Source: Zantedeschia hybrid cultivar (Eukaryota > Streptophyta > Magnoliopsida > Alismatales > Araceae). Taken from it: a stretch of 64,000 bases of DNA. This document shows positions 1-13,026 of the stretch, piece after piece (within the stretch, counting starts at the first letter, position 1; each line of letters starts with the position of its first letter). Under the pieces are notes generated by a model that was not told where the DNA came from, did not search any database, and worked only from the letters and a program-made list of their open reading frames with translations. Made by a program: the position numbers and the translations under genes. Location of the stretch: NCBI GenBank assembly GCA_030544215.1, contig JARZZO010000004.1, positions 15,240,501 through 15,304,500 of the forward strand, in the 5' to 3' direction.

Positions 1-288
1 GTTTCATGCGTCAATGTTCAAGAAGTACTCTCAGATCCATCTCATGTGATTGAGTATGAACCACTAGATGTGCAACTTGATTTATCTTACGAAGAAAAGT
101 CAATTCGTATTATAGACCGCAAAGAGCAAGTGTTGCATACCAAAGTGATCCCTCTGGTGAACGTTTTATGGCGACATTGTTCCACAAAGGAAGTAACTAG
201 GAAGACGAAAGAAGATATAAAGACCAAGTATCCCTTATTATTTGGTGAGTATAATTTTAAGGACGAAATTTCTTTAAAGGGGAGAGAA
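1..288 (+). pseudogene. Ty3/gypsy pol 3' remnant (integrase C-terminal region)
   Basis: This is the end of a gypsy-type polyprotein. The readable frame has DPSHVIEYEPL, then SYEEKSIRIIDRKEQVL, then an LW...TKEVTRKTKEDIKTKYPLLF block, which is the chromodomain-like tail seen after gypsy integrases. The first ~33 bases encode HASMFKKY in a different frame, the residues that normally precede DPSHV, so a frameshift sits near position 33-36. The frame closes at 298-300. A purine-rich AAAGGGGAGAGAA stretch (about 276-288) looks like the polypurine tract next to the 3' LTR. Only the end of the element is in the window. It is non-functional as read. Confidence 0.75.
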
Positions 289-1240
289 TGTTATACCTAG
301 AACTTAATGGGCCATGCTTAATTATGCCTGATACAGTTAATTAATAAGTTATGAGTAATTGGACTGAATTATAGTTAATTATTTCCTAAAATAATAAGTA
401 ATATATGAGAAATTCATTAGTTTAACTATCAGGCCCATTAAGCCCATTAGTGTTCTAAGAAGTTCCAACACAGTCAAATTCTGGGTTCAGAGTTGTATGA
501 CAGCAGCTCCGTAAATCGACAATAACACTTCACTCGTATGATCTTGGTGTCATTAGAAAGAGAAAATTAAGATCTACAACTTTATGGAAGAAATGATAGC
601 TAATTCTAACAATAACAAGGTCGAATTTAAGGGTTTACGGTTAAAGAAGTAGTTAAGTACGAGAATAGAGTCTTAATTGTACTAGGAAATTATTTTTCCT
701 TGGAGATTAAACCATCCATAGTTGGAGTCTGGATCTAGTATAGAAAGGGAGGTTTCTTGGTTGTATTGAAAAGCTATATACAATATCTGGAATTCATGTT
801 AAGACTTCTAGAGCCGTACTTGAACTCCCAAGGTAAGAACATGATGTTCTTCAAAAGAACTAGAAGAGGTTTTAATTTATTTCTTTTTGGGATTGATTCT
901 AACACATGGATTGTATTCTTGGATGGTTAGAGGATGTAGAGGAAGCTCTGAAAGTGAAAGATTTCGTGGCTAGAGTATAAGGAATTGATTCGAGAAGGAT
1001 TTTTATTGTGTTCTTCAAGAGGTAGGATATAAAACCCATTAAATGATATTTTGTATTAATATATAAACTCTGTTTTGATTTTTGAAAGTGGTCAAACATG
1101 ATGTCTGGAACCTTAATCTATAGGTCTATGATCTTAGTTTCCACTTTGGACCCTCGATTCTATGAGAATTCTTCGAGATATTACAGTTTAGAAAACCTGG
1201 TATAAATCACATCCAAACTAGTAGACGTGATTCAAATGAT
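289..1240 (+). mobile_element. Probable 3' LTR of the gypsy element
   Basis: Directly after the polypurine-like tract the sequence begins TGTTATACC, the position and TG start expected of a 3' LTR. The stretch is non-coding and AT-rich. The right boundary is not certain; it is set where a second TGTAACG-type start appears (1241). No other LTR copy is in the window for comparison. Confidence 0.4.
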
Positions 1241-2340
1241 GTAACGACCCGCCACCCTATAATCGGGGATCCGATTACTAAATGGGCACCGAATCATTAA
1301 TTTGGAGCCAAACTAGGATCTAGATAAGTCTGGAAAATAAATAATAAACTAAGCTAAACATTCACATCGTATTGAATTGAAAAGGAAGTGCAAGAATTAA
1401 AAATTATTACAATGCGACTCGACTCAGCAAATAATTACATACTCCAACTGAAAAGAAGTAATTAAGCATACATGCCAGAAGATAAAGAGACAACTACATC
1501 GGGGCATACCTCGGAACAACGGCTGCTGGCGCGCGGCCCAACGCAACACTCTCCTCGCTACGCCTGCCTGGAACCCTCACCTGAAAACCGCAGGGGTGAG
1601 TCTCGTCAAAAAGACTCAGTAGGGATCCTTCGATCCCCACCACCCACTCACGCACCCACAAGAGTAGCAACGCAATTACAGATAATTTAAGCAAGTAAAG
1701 CGGTAAACATAACTCCTAGATTTCGATATAAAACACATGCATTCGAAATATAACATGCACAATTCTGAAACCATTCTACCACGGAGCCCACAACCAGCGT
1801 CTCGGCAAAACACGCCAACCACACGGCCGAACGCGAGAAACTCCGACCCGCTGAGATCAAACAGCAACCCCTCGGATAGCGCGCTGGCTACTCCGGCCTG
1901 ATAGGCTCCAAGTGGTTCTGCTTCCCCCAGCACGAGTGACACTCAGAATGTACCGCTCCCACACCGGTATTAGCTATACCCCGGGGTACACCAGGTGACC
2001 CTCTCTCTAGGCGTCACCCCGCCACTCCCACACCGGCGCCATGTCACTCCCACACCGACACAGGGTGCCTAAGCGCTAACAACTGTCACTCTAGGCCCAT
2101 GATTGCATAAAACACAACACGGTGCGATCCGATCACGTAGAACCCATAATCATGTAGTACATTTCCAAGCATGCAATTAACTAAATTATCTAACAATGTA
2201 AACACGTGTTAATTGCAGGGATTAATGTAATTTTGGCTTGAATCGCGTCGCCCAAGGCCGACGTCATTCAAGCTTCCTAAACTGGTTCATAGAAAAACTG
2301 GCCTCGGAAGATGGCCTAAAAGGCGTCGTTCACAGAGGAT
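1241..2340. mobile_element. LTR-like sequence of Ty3/gypsy (Tekay/Del-like) type
   Basis: It begins TGTAACGACCCGCCACC, a start typical of plant Del/Tekay LTRs. It contains a block (about 1950-2070) with the short phrase CTCCCACACCG repeated between CGGGGTACACC and CACAGGGTGCC, as these LTRs often do. Open frames here are short and lack family features. I could not find a matching 3' terminus, so extent and integrity are uncertain. What I infer is a solo or truncated LTR. Confidence 0.35.
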
Positions 2341-2351
2341 GCGATTAAAAT

Positions 2352-2482
2352 GACGTCGCTGTCCCTGGACGCCATTCAGTTTCAGAGACAGATACGGTTA
2401 CAGGGTCAAATCGCGTCGTGGGTGGAAGCCGCCTTTTTAAAAGGCGTCGCTGTCCCCCGACACCATTCAACCTAACAGACAG
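2352..2482. repeat. Two direct copies of a ~40-bp GCGTCGCTGTCCC repeat, 91 bp apart
   Basis: The copy at 2352-2391 and the copy at 2443-2482 share GCGTCGCTGTCCC, CCATTCA and the final ACAGACAG-like end. Related AGGCGTCG or CGCGTCG phrases also occur at about 2245, 2321 and 2412. The unit looks like decayed tandem repetition inside an LTR-like region. No coding function is visible. Confidence 0.55.
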
Positions 2483-5081
2483 GTTCTCCCCTCCGCTTCC
2501 CCCAATCCACAAGGTGGGATTTCTCCCCCAAAACATACCGAAAAGGTCACAAAACATAGAGGGGAAGGAGGAGAACCTAACTACCATTAAATTCCATAAT
2601 TTTTCCATACATGCAATTAGCATTTTCACCCCAAGAGTTCTCCAAACATGCTCGAAAGCAGGAAAACAAACATGATTTTAAGTTGAAACACCACGGAGAT
2701 CGTCACCCTACCGGTTACTCGAACTCCTCCTAGCTCCAAGCCGCCAACTCGCCTCGCCACATGCCGACGCCGGTACCGCCGTGGACGCTGTTACTCTACT
2801 AGGACGTCGGCCGCCGTCCGGAGAGAAGTGCGTCGCAGAGGAAGTGGTGATGGTAGTGGAGGAAGTTGGTAGGTTAATGGAGTGGAGGGAGAGGAGGAAA
2901 GCAAGGAGAGGGGGAGGGGTCGTCGGAGATCGGAGGGAAGAGAGGAGAGAGAAGAGAAAGGAGAGAATGACCACAATATTTTCAAATTTTTAGATGAATT
3001 TTGATTGGTCATAACTCCTTTCTTCCTTCGCCAAATGACTTAAAATTTTGACCACAATATTTTCATGATGGAATCTAATTGTCTGCAAAAAATTTTAATT
3101 TTTTAAAATTTATGCATCAATATTTAGCTATTTATTCCATTGGCCAAAATTTATTTAAGTTTGACATTTGCAACTCAATATTCTAAACTATTCACTTGAT
3201 GTCTGATTCATGTGAAAATTTGTGTACATGTTTTGTTTGACCTATTTATCATGTCCGCCACGTTTGGCTATTTTTTGAATATGTTTGCCATTTTGAAACC
3301 TATTCATTGAATTTTTAGCTCTAAAAATTAGATTTAATACCTAAAAAATATGTTTATTTTTCCATAAAATTTGAGTATATTCTTGGAGCAGAAATCTATT
3401 TGTATTAGTTTTGTTCATATTTCACATCTATATGACCTTGTTGGCTCTTGAAGTGGTTATTTTATAAGTAAAAGTATATATTTTGACTTATAACTATATT
3501 TAACACTTCGTTAATTCAAATTCTAGATATATGTTCATCCTTTGTATTATTAGACTTCTGTTAATCTGATTGTTTCATAATTATTTGACTTTACTTAGAT
3601 AATGCCATCTTACGGAGATATTTGACCTGATTTCATAGTTAGTATGCATATTGGAGAGTATTTTGTTTAGAATCCGAGGGCAAACAAGTAGAATCTTGAT
3701 TTCTTGCCAGCTAAATCAGGGGACGACGATACGTAACGTCCTGACAGTTTGGAGTTGTTTGAGGCTTAGACTCTCCAGCTCTGCGCAGTAACTAAGAATC
3801 TAAGATCTCTACATTATTTGCTTGGATGCTTTGGTATTTATTTTGTTTAGCTCCTTATGTTGTGGTTTAGGTGCATGTCCATTATGATATGATTTGATAT
3901 ATTTAATTGGCATATAAATATAAAATCTTTACTCTGATATGTTCATTTAAATTCAGCTTAGTCATATGTATCAATTGATCATTCTGCTTAGTTATTCCTT
4001 TGGAATCATATGAATCTATCTTAATCTTATGATCCATGATATAAATATGTCTTAATCTTATGATCCATGATATGAATCTGATTTGATAAGTTACTATGTC
4101 ATTCTGATATTTGATATGCTCAGGAGACGATGATACATAACGCCCTAACAATTTAATAATTTGATATGTTTATATTATGTTCGATATGTGATACGTTCTA
4201 ATCATGGCTAGTAGAATTTAATAAGTCTGATGTGAGTTTGATCATGCCATATATGCTATATGTTACTTGATCTATTCATGCTATTAAAAAATAAATTTGA
4301 CTTGATAAACTTATATTTGACCATGTTTTGTATCATGTTCTTATTTGAGATATATGCAGAATTTTGAATCCTACTTAGTTAGTTATTATCATTTCTTAAC
4401 TATTATATTGTTAGCATTTGGTAGATTTCATTTCCTACTGAGTGGTTGTACTCATAAATCCTATTAATATTTTTAGAAACCATTAGATCTGAAGAATTCT
4501 GCTGTTATCTAGGTAAATGTAGTTATTCGGTTAGTAAATTGATATAGTAGGGATTGAGAGAAAGATGTACTTTTTTATTTCTTCAGTGAGTTGAGTGATT
4601 TTATTTTATATGGATATTTGGTGTATGTTGAGATCCTAGTATTGATGTTATACATTTGTGGAATTATGGCATTAGCAATGAAAATTTTCTGAGATTATTT
4701 TAATAGTAAATGACATATTTATTGCTTTGGTTATTTGTCTCTCATCATTCATATCTGATTTGCATGCTATTTGATTTCGTAGTTACGTAGCTTGAATCTA
4801 AAGTTTTTTGTCATCTAAATCAAATCAAATTAACCTGTGAACATCTCTAGCGACAAGCATTTGTCATCAAAGTATGCCCCCATACATGAGGACTTTAACT
4901 AAATGTTAAGAGTATTCTCTCCACACAAGGTATCCACATATATTTTGAATCAAGACTACGTTTTGATAAATTAGAAAATCATGATATGTGCTAATATGAG
5001 AGACTGTAACATTATGCCTACTACGCCTCTACCTTGTAGATTGTTCTTCCCCTAACTTAAGATTGATTTATACTATACAGA
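2483..5081. other. AT-rich intergenic sequence with no recognisable gene
   Basis: The start (2700-2970) is locally GC- and purine-rich and yields overlapping open frames on both strands. These are low-complexity (Arg/Glu on one strand, Ser/Pro/Leu on the other) and not convincing genes. The rest is AT-rich with no domain. One phrase occurs twice in the same orientation about 405 bp apart, around 3718-3752 (GGACGACGATACGTAACGTC) and 4123-4157 (GAGACGATGATACATAACGC), suggesting old duplication or retroelement debris. Confidence 0.5.
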
Positions 5082-5250
5082 GGTTGTTTGGTTCAATGTA
5101 AAATAGCATAATTTGAAACCGTTGTTTCATTTTATGGTGTTTTTAATTGTTTGGAATGATGTAAAACGATGTCAAGCAACGACTTCAATTCCATTGTTTT
5201 GGTTTACATCAAAGACCCACTGCAAACCAAAATAAGAAGATTGAAGTATC

Positions 5251-5313
<63 letters not shown>

Positions 5314-5424
5314 CAACCAAACAAAAATTCTCCCATTCTAAAATTAAAAAATTTCATTTGTTTTAAAACTGGTGATTTTGAAATTGATGATTTACAAAGT
5401 TTTACATTAAAACAAATGTTGTCA
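5082..5424. mobile_element. MITE, terminal-inverted-repeat family A, copy 1
   Basis: The left end reads GGTTGTTTGGTTCAATGTAA and the right end, reverse-complemented, reads ACATTTGTTTTAATGTAAAAC, giving imperfect terminal inverted repeats. The interior shares a phrase near AAAATAAGAAGAT with a second copy at 21,858-22,162 inside the first intron of the TUDOR-SN gene. A poly(T) run of about 55 bases fills 5253-5307. No coding capacity. The superfamily is not decided because no clean target duplication is visible. Confidence 0.6.
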
Positions 5425-7114
5425 CCAAAAAAAAAATAAACAAGAAGAAGAGCTTAAAGATCAATCAAGAAGGCCCAAATAAAAGAGAATTGAAGGGAAG
5501 AACCGAGCCCATTAATTCAAGCAAGAAAGGTCCAAGCACTTTTTTCAAAGAAGGCTCAAGTGAAGAAGAGTTAATGGACAGCAGTCATGCCCATTCTTGC
5601 AAGCCCAATGAAGTCAAAAAGGGGTTACTTTTAGCCCAAATGATGAAGAAATCCAAGGAGGCAGGCCCTGGCCCATTATCTCAAGCAAAAGAAGCCCAAT
5701 AGGGCCAATTTGGGCCCAAAAAGTAAAAGCCAAAGCCCAATTTCGTGGCAGCCTCTAAAGGACCCCAAATGGTCTCCCCCATGGCCTATTCTTATCCTTT
5801 TGGCCCATGTTCAAATCTGCCCAAAGATAGATAAGAAGAAAAAGAAAGTGATCCTCCCTTCAAGATTCTTCTAGAAGGTGGTAGGTGAAAAACAAAAGAG
5901 AAGCCAATCATGATTCTCCAAGTGTTATGGCCTCATTGGAGGGGTCTTAAGATGGGTTTCTTATCCCTAATCTAAGGCTAATAGATGCCTAATCTACCTC
6001 CTAAAAGTAATCTAACTTTATCTATAAAAGAACTCCTATCTTCTCCAAGAAAAAGTTGGAGACAAAAGCCCACAAAAAAAAAAAAAAAGAAGAAAAGTGA
6101 GAGAGCTTGGAGGAACACATCTCCCTCCTCCTTGCCCTCTATTTCCTGCATCCCAAGAGAGAAAAAAGAGTTAGAGAAGAAGAGAAAAAGAAAGGAAGAG
6201 TGTTAGAAAAGAAGAGAGTAAGAAAAAGGGCTTCTAGAGCCATCCCCCATTGCTCATCCCCTCTCCAAGGTAGAGTGGGTGATGGGTGATGGGTTTTTTC
6301 ATGTTCTTCATGTTCTTTCTTATGTATTCTTTCATTTTGATGTTATTAGAAACTGTTATCTCCCCCTTGATGTTCATCCATGGTGATTGAAAGCAATGAA
6401 ATGCAAAGTTCAGATTTCCTGTGTCTGTTTTGTGAATCTGCTGGTAATCTTACTTTATGTTATTTTTTCCTTCATAAGGTATGTGTTTTTCATGTGAGAG
6501 TGGTAGAGGGGCCTTTCTAGTTTATATAAATGGTCTCCTCAAGCCTTAGAGCCCCCTAAATATGGAGATATGGCTCGAAATCTAAGTTGTTGTCTTGGTT
6601 TCCTGAACTTCATATTTTCTGGTTTTGCATTTGGTTTTGGGGTTTTTTCAAGGTAGCTTGGCCTTCCATGACCCTTAGGAGTACGTCCCCTCTATGGATG
6701 ATATTCCCCTAAGGCCAAACACTAAGAGAAATCCCCTAAATTCCATAAATATTAAGATCTAAGTTTCTGTTTTCATGTTGGAACCGAATGGATTTTGTTT
6801 GGATTTTTTCCTTTAATGGCTAAGGGTTTAGGCCCTAGAGGTTCTTAAGGAGGTTCTCTCACTAGTTGGGGATGAGCTTCTTTGAGTATAAACCCTCTAA
6901 CATGGAGCCAAGAAGGAGAGATCCATGAAAAAGATAAAAAATATACATAAGTTTCTCATATGTTCATATTTAAGTTTTCATAATATTTTTATAAAAAAAT
7001 ACATCTAAAATATATTTTAAATAAAGATTTTAGGTTTTATACCTTTTATACTTTATTTTCTATCATTTGGGTTAAGTTTAAACCCATTTTCCCCCAAAAA
7101 TCTGGATTTTAGGT
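5425..7114 (+). other. Probable LTR/leader sequence of an unclassified retroelement
   Basis: The region is rich in AGCCCAAT and GGCCCA phrases. It has a TATA-like CTATAAAAG at about 6019-6027, followed by a purine-rich leader with poly(A) and poly(AAG). Short open frames (about 5490-5702, 5985-6206) are Lys/Glu/Ser low-complexity and have no family features. Context (3-kb hairpin repeat array directly downstream) suggests retrotransposon LTR plus untranslated region. No LTR termini were proved. Confidence 0.3.
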
Positions 7115-10100
7115 AAGTCTGCGCCTATGCAGTGCTACAATGTTTGAGTCTGCGGCACTGTTCATGAGTCTGCGCCTCCCTGCGCAGACTCAGCGCCAGT
7201 TGCAGTTTTCTGAGTCTGCACCTCTTTTGATTTGATTTTTGGGCTTGAGGTGATTCTTTGATCCTCCCCCAAGTTGTCCAAAGGTTCCTTGGACCTAAGG
7301 CTGTCCTTTTAAGGCCCAATGAAGGTCCTAAATGGCTTGGACTTTGGGTTGTTAAGCTCTTAATGTTTCAATCCGAAATTTTGCCAAATGTTTTAAGATT
7401 TTAAGTTTTTTCCGATGTTTTCCAAGGATGTCCCGATCCAAGGGTGCCAACAATCTCATGTTGGGCAACCCATCAAGGGCTCTCACACAAAAAACATCAT
7501 TCTTGTGTTCCCATTTCTATAGGTTCATTTAGATGATATGTCCCGAAGTCCCAATGAGTTGGTGGAGTTCCTTGTTTCCCAAATGTAGAATGTAATGGGT
7601 GATTCCCTGTGGATAACCCTTGTGTTTCGAAGGCAATAAGGGCACCCTTTAGGTGAGTGGTTGGATGCTCAGCACGCCCCCCTTTATAGCCACTTCCATG
7701 GTTCATAGCTATATGTGATCCTTTAGGAAAATTGGTGGAGTTCCTGCTCTCCAAATGTAGAGATACTTTGGATTACCCCTTGTGGTTTTTTCTTACATCT
7801 TGAATGCATTAAGGGTACCCTTTGGGTGAGTAGGTGGATGCTCGACACGCCCCCCCTTTATATCCACCCCTATGGTCCATTAGCCATTACATATCCTTTT
7901 AAGGGAGTTGATCCTTCGGGTCCCTTCATGCCATGATCTTTCATGAAGATCATAAACCTTTGATTGGATTTTCCTAATGAAAGGTTCAAATTCCACTTCG
8001 AATCATTATATTAAGTATTTTCAATGCTTTATAAAGTGATCTAAGAAGAATGGGATAAACATGAAGAAATCATGTCATTTGAAGAATCTACATAAGAACC
8101 ACTCCTTGAAAAGGCTTTATGTAGTCATACTTAACTTCTGAGATTTCTTAGTGTTATCCTCTCCAAATTTGTGGTGATTCTTGGATCACTTCAAGTTGAA
8201 AGAGGTATAAACCTGAAATTATGCTCATATTTTGAGTCTGCGCACCTATAATCATGGAAATTCGATTGGGAATGGGATACAACTTGTTTTCCTCCACTCC
8301 AAATTTCATATTCTAACTTTAATGGTTGAAACTAACCCCTGATGGATTTAATTGCAGCTTGAACTATGCAGGAAACTCAAAAAATCAATTTTCAGACTTG
8401 AGTCTGCGCCACTGTTCTGAGTCTACGCACCCTTGCGCAGACTCAGCTCAAAACTGTCAAAGATGCCTTGCATGGACTGATAAACCCATTTATGGTTCAA
8501 ATAACTCAAATAATTAAAGCTAATTCATTCAAAAAAAGGTTTAAGATATCTATCTTCGATTTTAAATAAATACAAAATTCTAAACTTAAGTTGAGCCTGC
8601 GCACCTGCCCTGAGCTCTAATTATAAGAAATGTTGTTTAAATAACTAAAACATCAAATCTTTAATAAAAATCATGCTTCATGGCACATAAATAAAGATTA
8701 ACAAATTGCTTTTTCAAAATAACTCTTAAGTCTGCACACTTTTCCATGGACTCATTTCAAATAAAAAATCGAATAAACAAAAATTCAAATTGCACAAATC
8801 ACTTGCAACCATATCTCAAACACTCCATTTCATTTAAATAAGCATCCATTTATAAAAATAATCCAAATCCCCTCAAATAAATAAAAAATTACAAGCTCAG
8901 TTGAGTCTGCGCACCTCTAACGCATACTCAACCCTGAAATTCACAAAAAATAAAAAATCAACTTTCCGTCCACTTCAAGATGATCTAAAACTCTCTAAAA
9001 ATCAAGTTTATTCTTATCTATCAGAAAATCAAATAAAAACATCAAGTTGTTCTTAAAAAAATGCAAAAAACTATTGAAAACAAATTAGTGACAAATTAGT
9101 CTGCACTACCCTGCGCAGACTCAACCCTGAATTCCCAAAATTGGCCTTTTTGACCTTAAATTCCCTCCAAATTAAACCCAAAAATTTACATAAAAATTTT
9201 ATACTTTATATAAGTCAAAAACTTAAATAAAAGCTTAAAATTCCTTTTGCAAAAAATATAAAAAATACTTAAACATTTTGATGACAAATGAGTCTGCGTC
9301 TTATAGGGCAGACTCAACCCTAAATTCTTAAAATATGGTATTTTGGCCATTAAATTTCCCTCAAATTAAATTAAAATCTTAAGAATAAACCCTATATTTT
9401 TCACAAATCAAAATCCAAACAAAAATGCTAACTTTTCTCATTAAAAGTACCTAAAAAATATAAAAAACAGACTTGTGACAAATGAGTTTGCGCTCCCTTG
9501 CGGAGACTCAACCCCCAATTGTTAAAATCAAATTTTTTAACCTTAATTCTTTTAAAAATAAATCAAAAACCCCAAGATAAGAATAAAACACTTCCTGTAA
9601 ATAAAAAAATTAAATAAAACTCATTTTTTGCCCTTTGCAAAAGATAAAAAATACCTAAAAGAAGCCTCACTTCAATTAACTTTGTAACCTTACTCATTCT
9701 TTAAAAGCCTACAAATTCAAAATATAAAAAGCATAAGTCTTTGAAGCATTTTTCACTCAAACCAAATAAGAAAACATAAAAAACACTATTCCATACCTTG
9801 CAAATCAAATCTAAAATCTCTATACTCCAAGTCTGAAAAAACACAATAAGAAATGTTTATTAGACTTTCTTGTCAATAAAACACAACCAAAATTGATATT
9901 CAAATTTTAAATCATAATCCCCACAAAAAATATCATCAAAAATCAAATCAACCAATTTAAGCATTCTCATTGGTAACAAATGAGTCTGCACATCCTTGCG
10001 CAGACTCAACTTCATATTCACTTCCAAACATAAAAAATCAAACAAATCTTCAATGCATCCACATAAATCAATCTTAAAAGACTAAAAAATGTTTCTCATC

Positions 10101-10150
10101 ATTATCTATCAATAAAAATCAATAAATCAAGTCTCGCGCAGATCAACTCT
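7115..10150. repeat. Array of a spaced hairpin motif (GAGTCTGCGC...GCGCAGACTC)
   Basis: At least 13 copies or half-copies of GAGTCTGCGC lie at about 7116, 7146, 7166, 7212, 8234, 8400, 8419, 8593, 8728, 8903, 9097, 9290, 9484, 9982 and 10,130. Many are followed 5-8 bases later by GCGCAGACTC, making a hairpin with up to 10-bp perfect arms (best at 7166-7191). From 8903 to 9484 the spacing is 194, 193 and 194 bp and the flanks are alike (GTGACAAATGAGTCTGC..., then CAACCCTGAATTC), so this is a degenerate ~194-bp tandem repeat. The rest is AT-rich and non-coding. It is probably internal tandem repeat sequence of a retroelement; that is inference. Confidence 0.75.
7559..7880. repeat. Diverged tandem duplication, period ~173 bp
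   Basis: TTGGTGGAGTTCCT occurs at 7559 and again at 7732. Both copies continue with CAAATGTAGA, a TGTGG...CCTTGTG phrase, AAGGGNACCCTTTNGGTGAG, and end with CACGCCCCCC followed by TTTAT and a CCATGGTTC or CTATGGTCC phrase. The units lie inside the hairpin-motif region but do not carry the hairpin. No coding function is seen. Confidence 0.7.
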
Positions 10151-12990
10151 AAACTAAAAAAAAATGAGTTTTTTTTCTCAAATAAAAACTGAAATTCATT
10201 CATTTTTCGAATGCGATCTTGTATATCTTGTTTATATCATCTTAAAGGGTGTTATTCTAATCTTCCGACAATTAATCAAGAATTTTTCTCTTAGGAGGAT
10301 GTAATTAACGCTATTCCATTTATGAGTAGTGGGATCAGGTCGAAGAACTACGCAATCATCTGATTGAGTCAGATAAAGCGCACAAATAACAAATCTAAAA
10401 TCTAAATCAAAAAATCAAGATCAAGTGTATTTTTCCTAAAAAATGTACGACAACAAACAAGCCTAATGAGTATGTGTGGCGATCAATAAACAAACGGGCA
10501 CAATCAAACCTGTACTTATTAGGTCGATCTGCGAAGAAAGGAAGGATAGAAGACAAGACAATCATCTAGATGGATTAGTTTTAGGAAAATATTTTGTAAA
10601 AAATATTTAGAAAGACTATTTTTTTCATCAAGGATTGTTGGAAAACGTCAAATTTCTTGTAATCAAAAGTCAAATATCAAGCATTGATAAGAGAGAGGGA
10701 GGATTTTTTTTCTTAGGAGAAAAAAAAAGGTTAATATAGGAATTTCAAGTTAGTTTTTTCTCATCCAAGTAATAAAAAACTTTCATAGAAATTTAACTTT
10801 CAACTTTATAATCTTGAGAAAACATTTCTTCTCCAGATAGCCGACTTTTTCCTCTCAGTTTTTGGATCCCCTAGCCCATTCTATATATTCAAAAGTGGAG
10901 CAACTCATTCGTCCTTCTCATGTCTACTGAAACTTGTCTACCATCGCCCACGGTCATGAGTTAGAGGGGGTGAACAAAGACTCTTACATGCTGGGGAGGC
11001 AAATGGGTTAGATTTGGTGTGGATCTTAGGTGATCTGAGACCATATGTGTTATGCTATCAATTTAGAAAGATTATTCATTAACTGTCCTAGAAGTTAATA
11101 ATTGATCTGATAATCAAATTATGAGAGTATCATATGCATTTAGTTAGAAGAAAAATTATACCTATCATCTTATTCGATATACGTATCAGCTTAAAAAGAC
11201 TACTTGTTAACTATCTTGTAAATTAATAATCAATCAAATAATCAGATATTAGTCACTATTTGGATCCTTACTACATGAGAATTTCCCTTTTCTGTTGGGC
11301 TTGGCTTGGAAAAACCACAAAAGGGGATCAATTTCCCTTTAGATAACATTGTTTCTCGAGGTAGCAAAGCTATTTGGCTGAACTAGTCTGGATTCTGGAA
11401 TTTTTAGATATTATATTCTACAACTTATCATATTTAGGGATTAACTCCTCATATCTTGATATTTATTTATTATCCATTCCAATTCGGTAAACATCTAAGA
11501 AAACTAGAAAGAACCCTTCAAGGCTTTAGAAAAACTCACATGATAAAAGGGTTTACCAAATCAACGTACAATTGTTGGGAATTAAAATAAATATTAAGAT
11601 TAGAAGAAGTAATATCTGAATATAATTGATTGTATGGTGATACCTAAAAATTCTAATTTTTAAAGTCTATAGTAGCACTATGAAAATTGATACTAAACAA
11701 ATTTGTTGGATGACAACCAAAGGGAAGTGACGGTTAGGGGTGGGGAAGGGAAAGCAGAAGCTTTCAATTCTCAAAGACAGAGATGTATTAGTTTAATAAG
11801 GGTTAAACTTTTTATTAATTTTTTGTTATAACATATCTTTAATAATATATAAATATCAAAATTGATAGAGCATAATCAAATACTTTTACTTGTCACGGTT
11901 GACTTGTGCAAGCGATCCATCATCTGATGATGGCAACATCACATTGGTCAATATCTCAAGTACCTCCTTTTCGTTAAGGAGATACTGAATTTTTCTGTGT
12001 CATATCATAATTTTTGTCCTTTAATTTATCTTGACCGGACAACTCGTGGTATAATGCTTTTAAGGCTATTGTTACCTTTAAGTAGAAAAAATTAGGCACT
12101 TAAGAAATGTCTTTTTCTTAAAATTAACTTGTTATATAGTTTGTTTCATATATCTGAGTTTGAAAACTTTGCTAGACTCGTAATCATTATCTTAATATAT
12201 GTTACAAACTATATTCCCAATTAAATAAGAGTGGAAAAAAGATTGGAACATCAAGGGACTCATTCCCCAATATTAAATCCATTTGATTTAATAAAGAAAA
12301 GGTGAGGACACATCCCCATTTAAATGACATGATAAGTATATAGTAACGTATTTCCTAAATATAACATGCATACACTGGAGGGTATTGATCGCATCACAAG
12401 GCAAAAAAAATTAAATTTCATACTACCACGGATCAATATAACAAATATATACTGGCAATTCGTTAATAATTGAAAAAAATGAACTACCCCCCTCCTTAAA
12501 TTATAATTGAGTGTGGCCAATAATAATAAAAAAAGCCAAATAGCCAGTGTCCCGAAGTGCTATTCTTTTAGGACTCATTAGAGACCATGGAGATACCATC
12601 TTGACGTTTTTATTGTTCAAGTCTATTTTTATTGTAATTATTAGGGGTCAATCGAAATCGGTTCCCAAGTTGTACAATTTAAATTATGTAATTTATTTTT
12701 TGGACTGTATATGGACTTTGGACTTTAATATTGTTGTGCTTATGTATGGATGATAGACTAACCGAGACACCGGCTATTTGGCAAATGAACCACACACGCA
12801 ACCATATTAACATAATGTTCATGTAATTTCATGATAATGATATTTCCCCTTCTAATTTTTGTAAAATTAATTTACATGAAATTACATGTTATTTGAAATA
12901 GAAATATTGCATGATATCTTTATTTACATTGTATTCGGATTCTAAAAAAAATTGCATGGCCCTAATACTAAATAACGTAATCGGACCTTA
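10151..12990. other. AT-rich intergenic sequence, no gene recognised
   Basis: I see no open frame with domain features on either strand. Short frames at 12,320-12,520 (minus) and 12,547-12,753 (plus) are isolated and hydrophobic by base composition only. A TGTTGGGAATTAAAA phrase at about 11,573 resembles a copia LTR start but has no partner. Around 12,815-12,910 the phrases ATGTAATTTCATG and CATGAAATTACAT form an inverted pair about 65 bp apart, perhaps a small decayed MITE. Confidence 0.45.
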
Positions 12991-13026
12991 ACAATGAGCA
13001 CAAGATTAAAGAAAAAAAAAAAAAAC

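Noticed and set aside
2708..3012. Ser/Leu/Pro-rich minus frames and Arg/Glu-rich plus frame
   Set aside because: Low-complexity, mutually overlapping, and lying in LTR-like sequence.
7115..10150. CRISPR-like array (regular palindromic repeats)
   Set aside because: Spacing is ~194 bp with diverged but related spacers, the DNA is plant nuclear and there are no cas genes. This is a tandem repeat.
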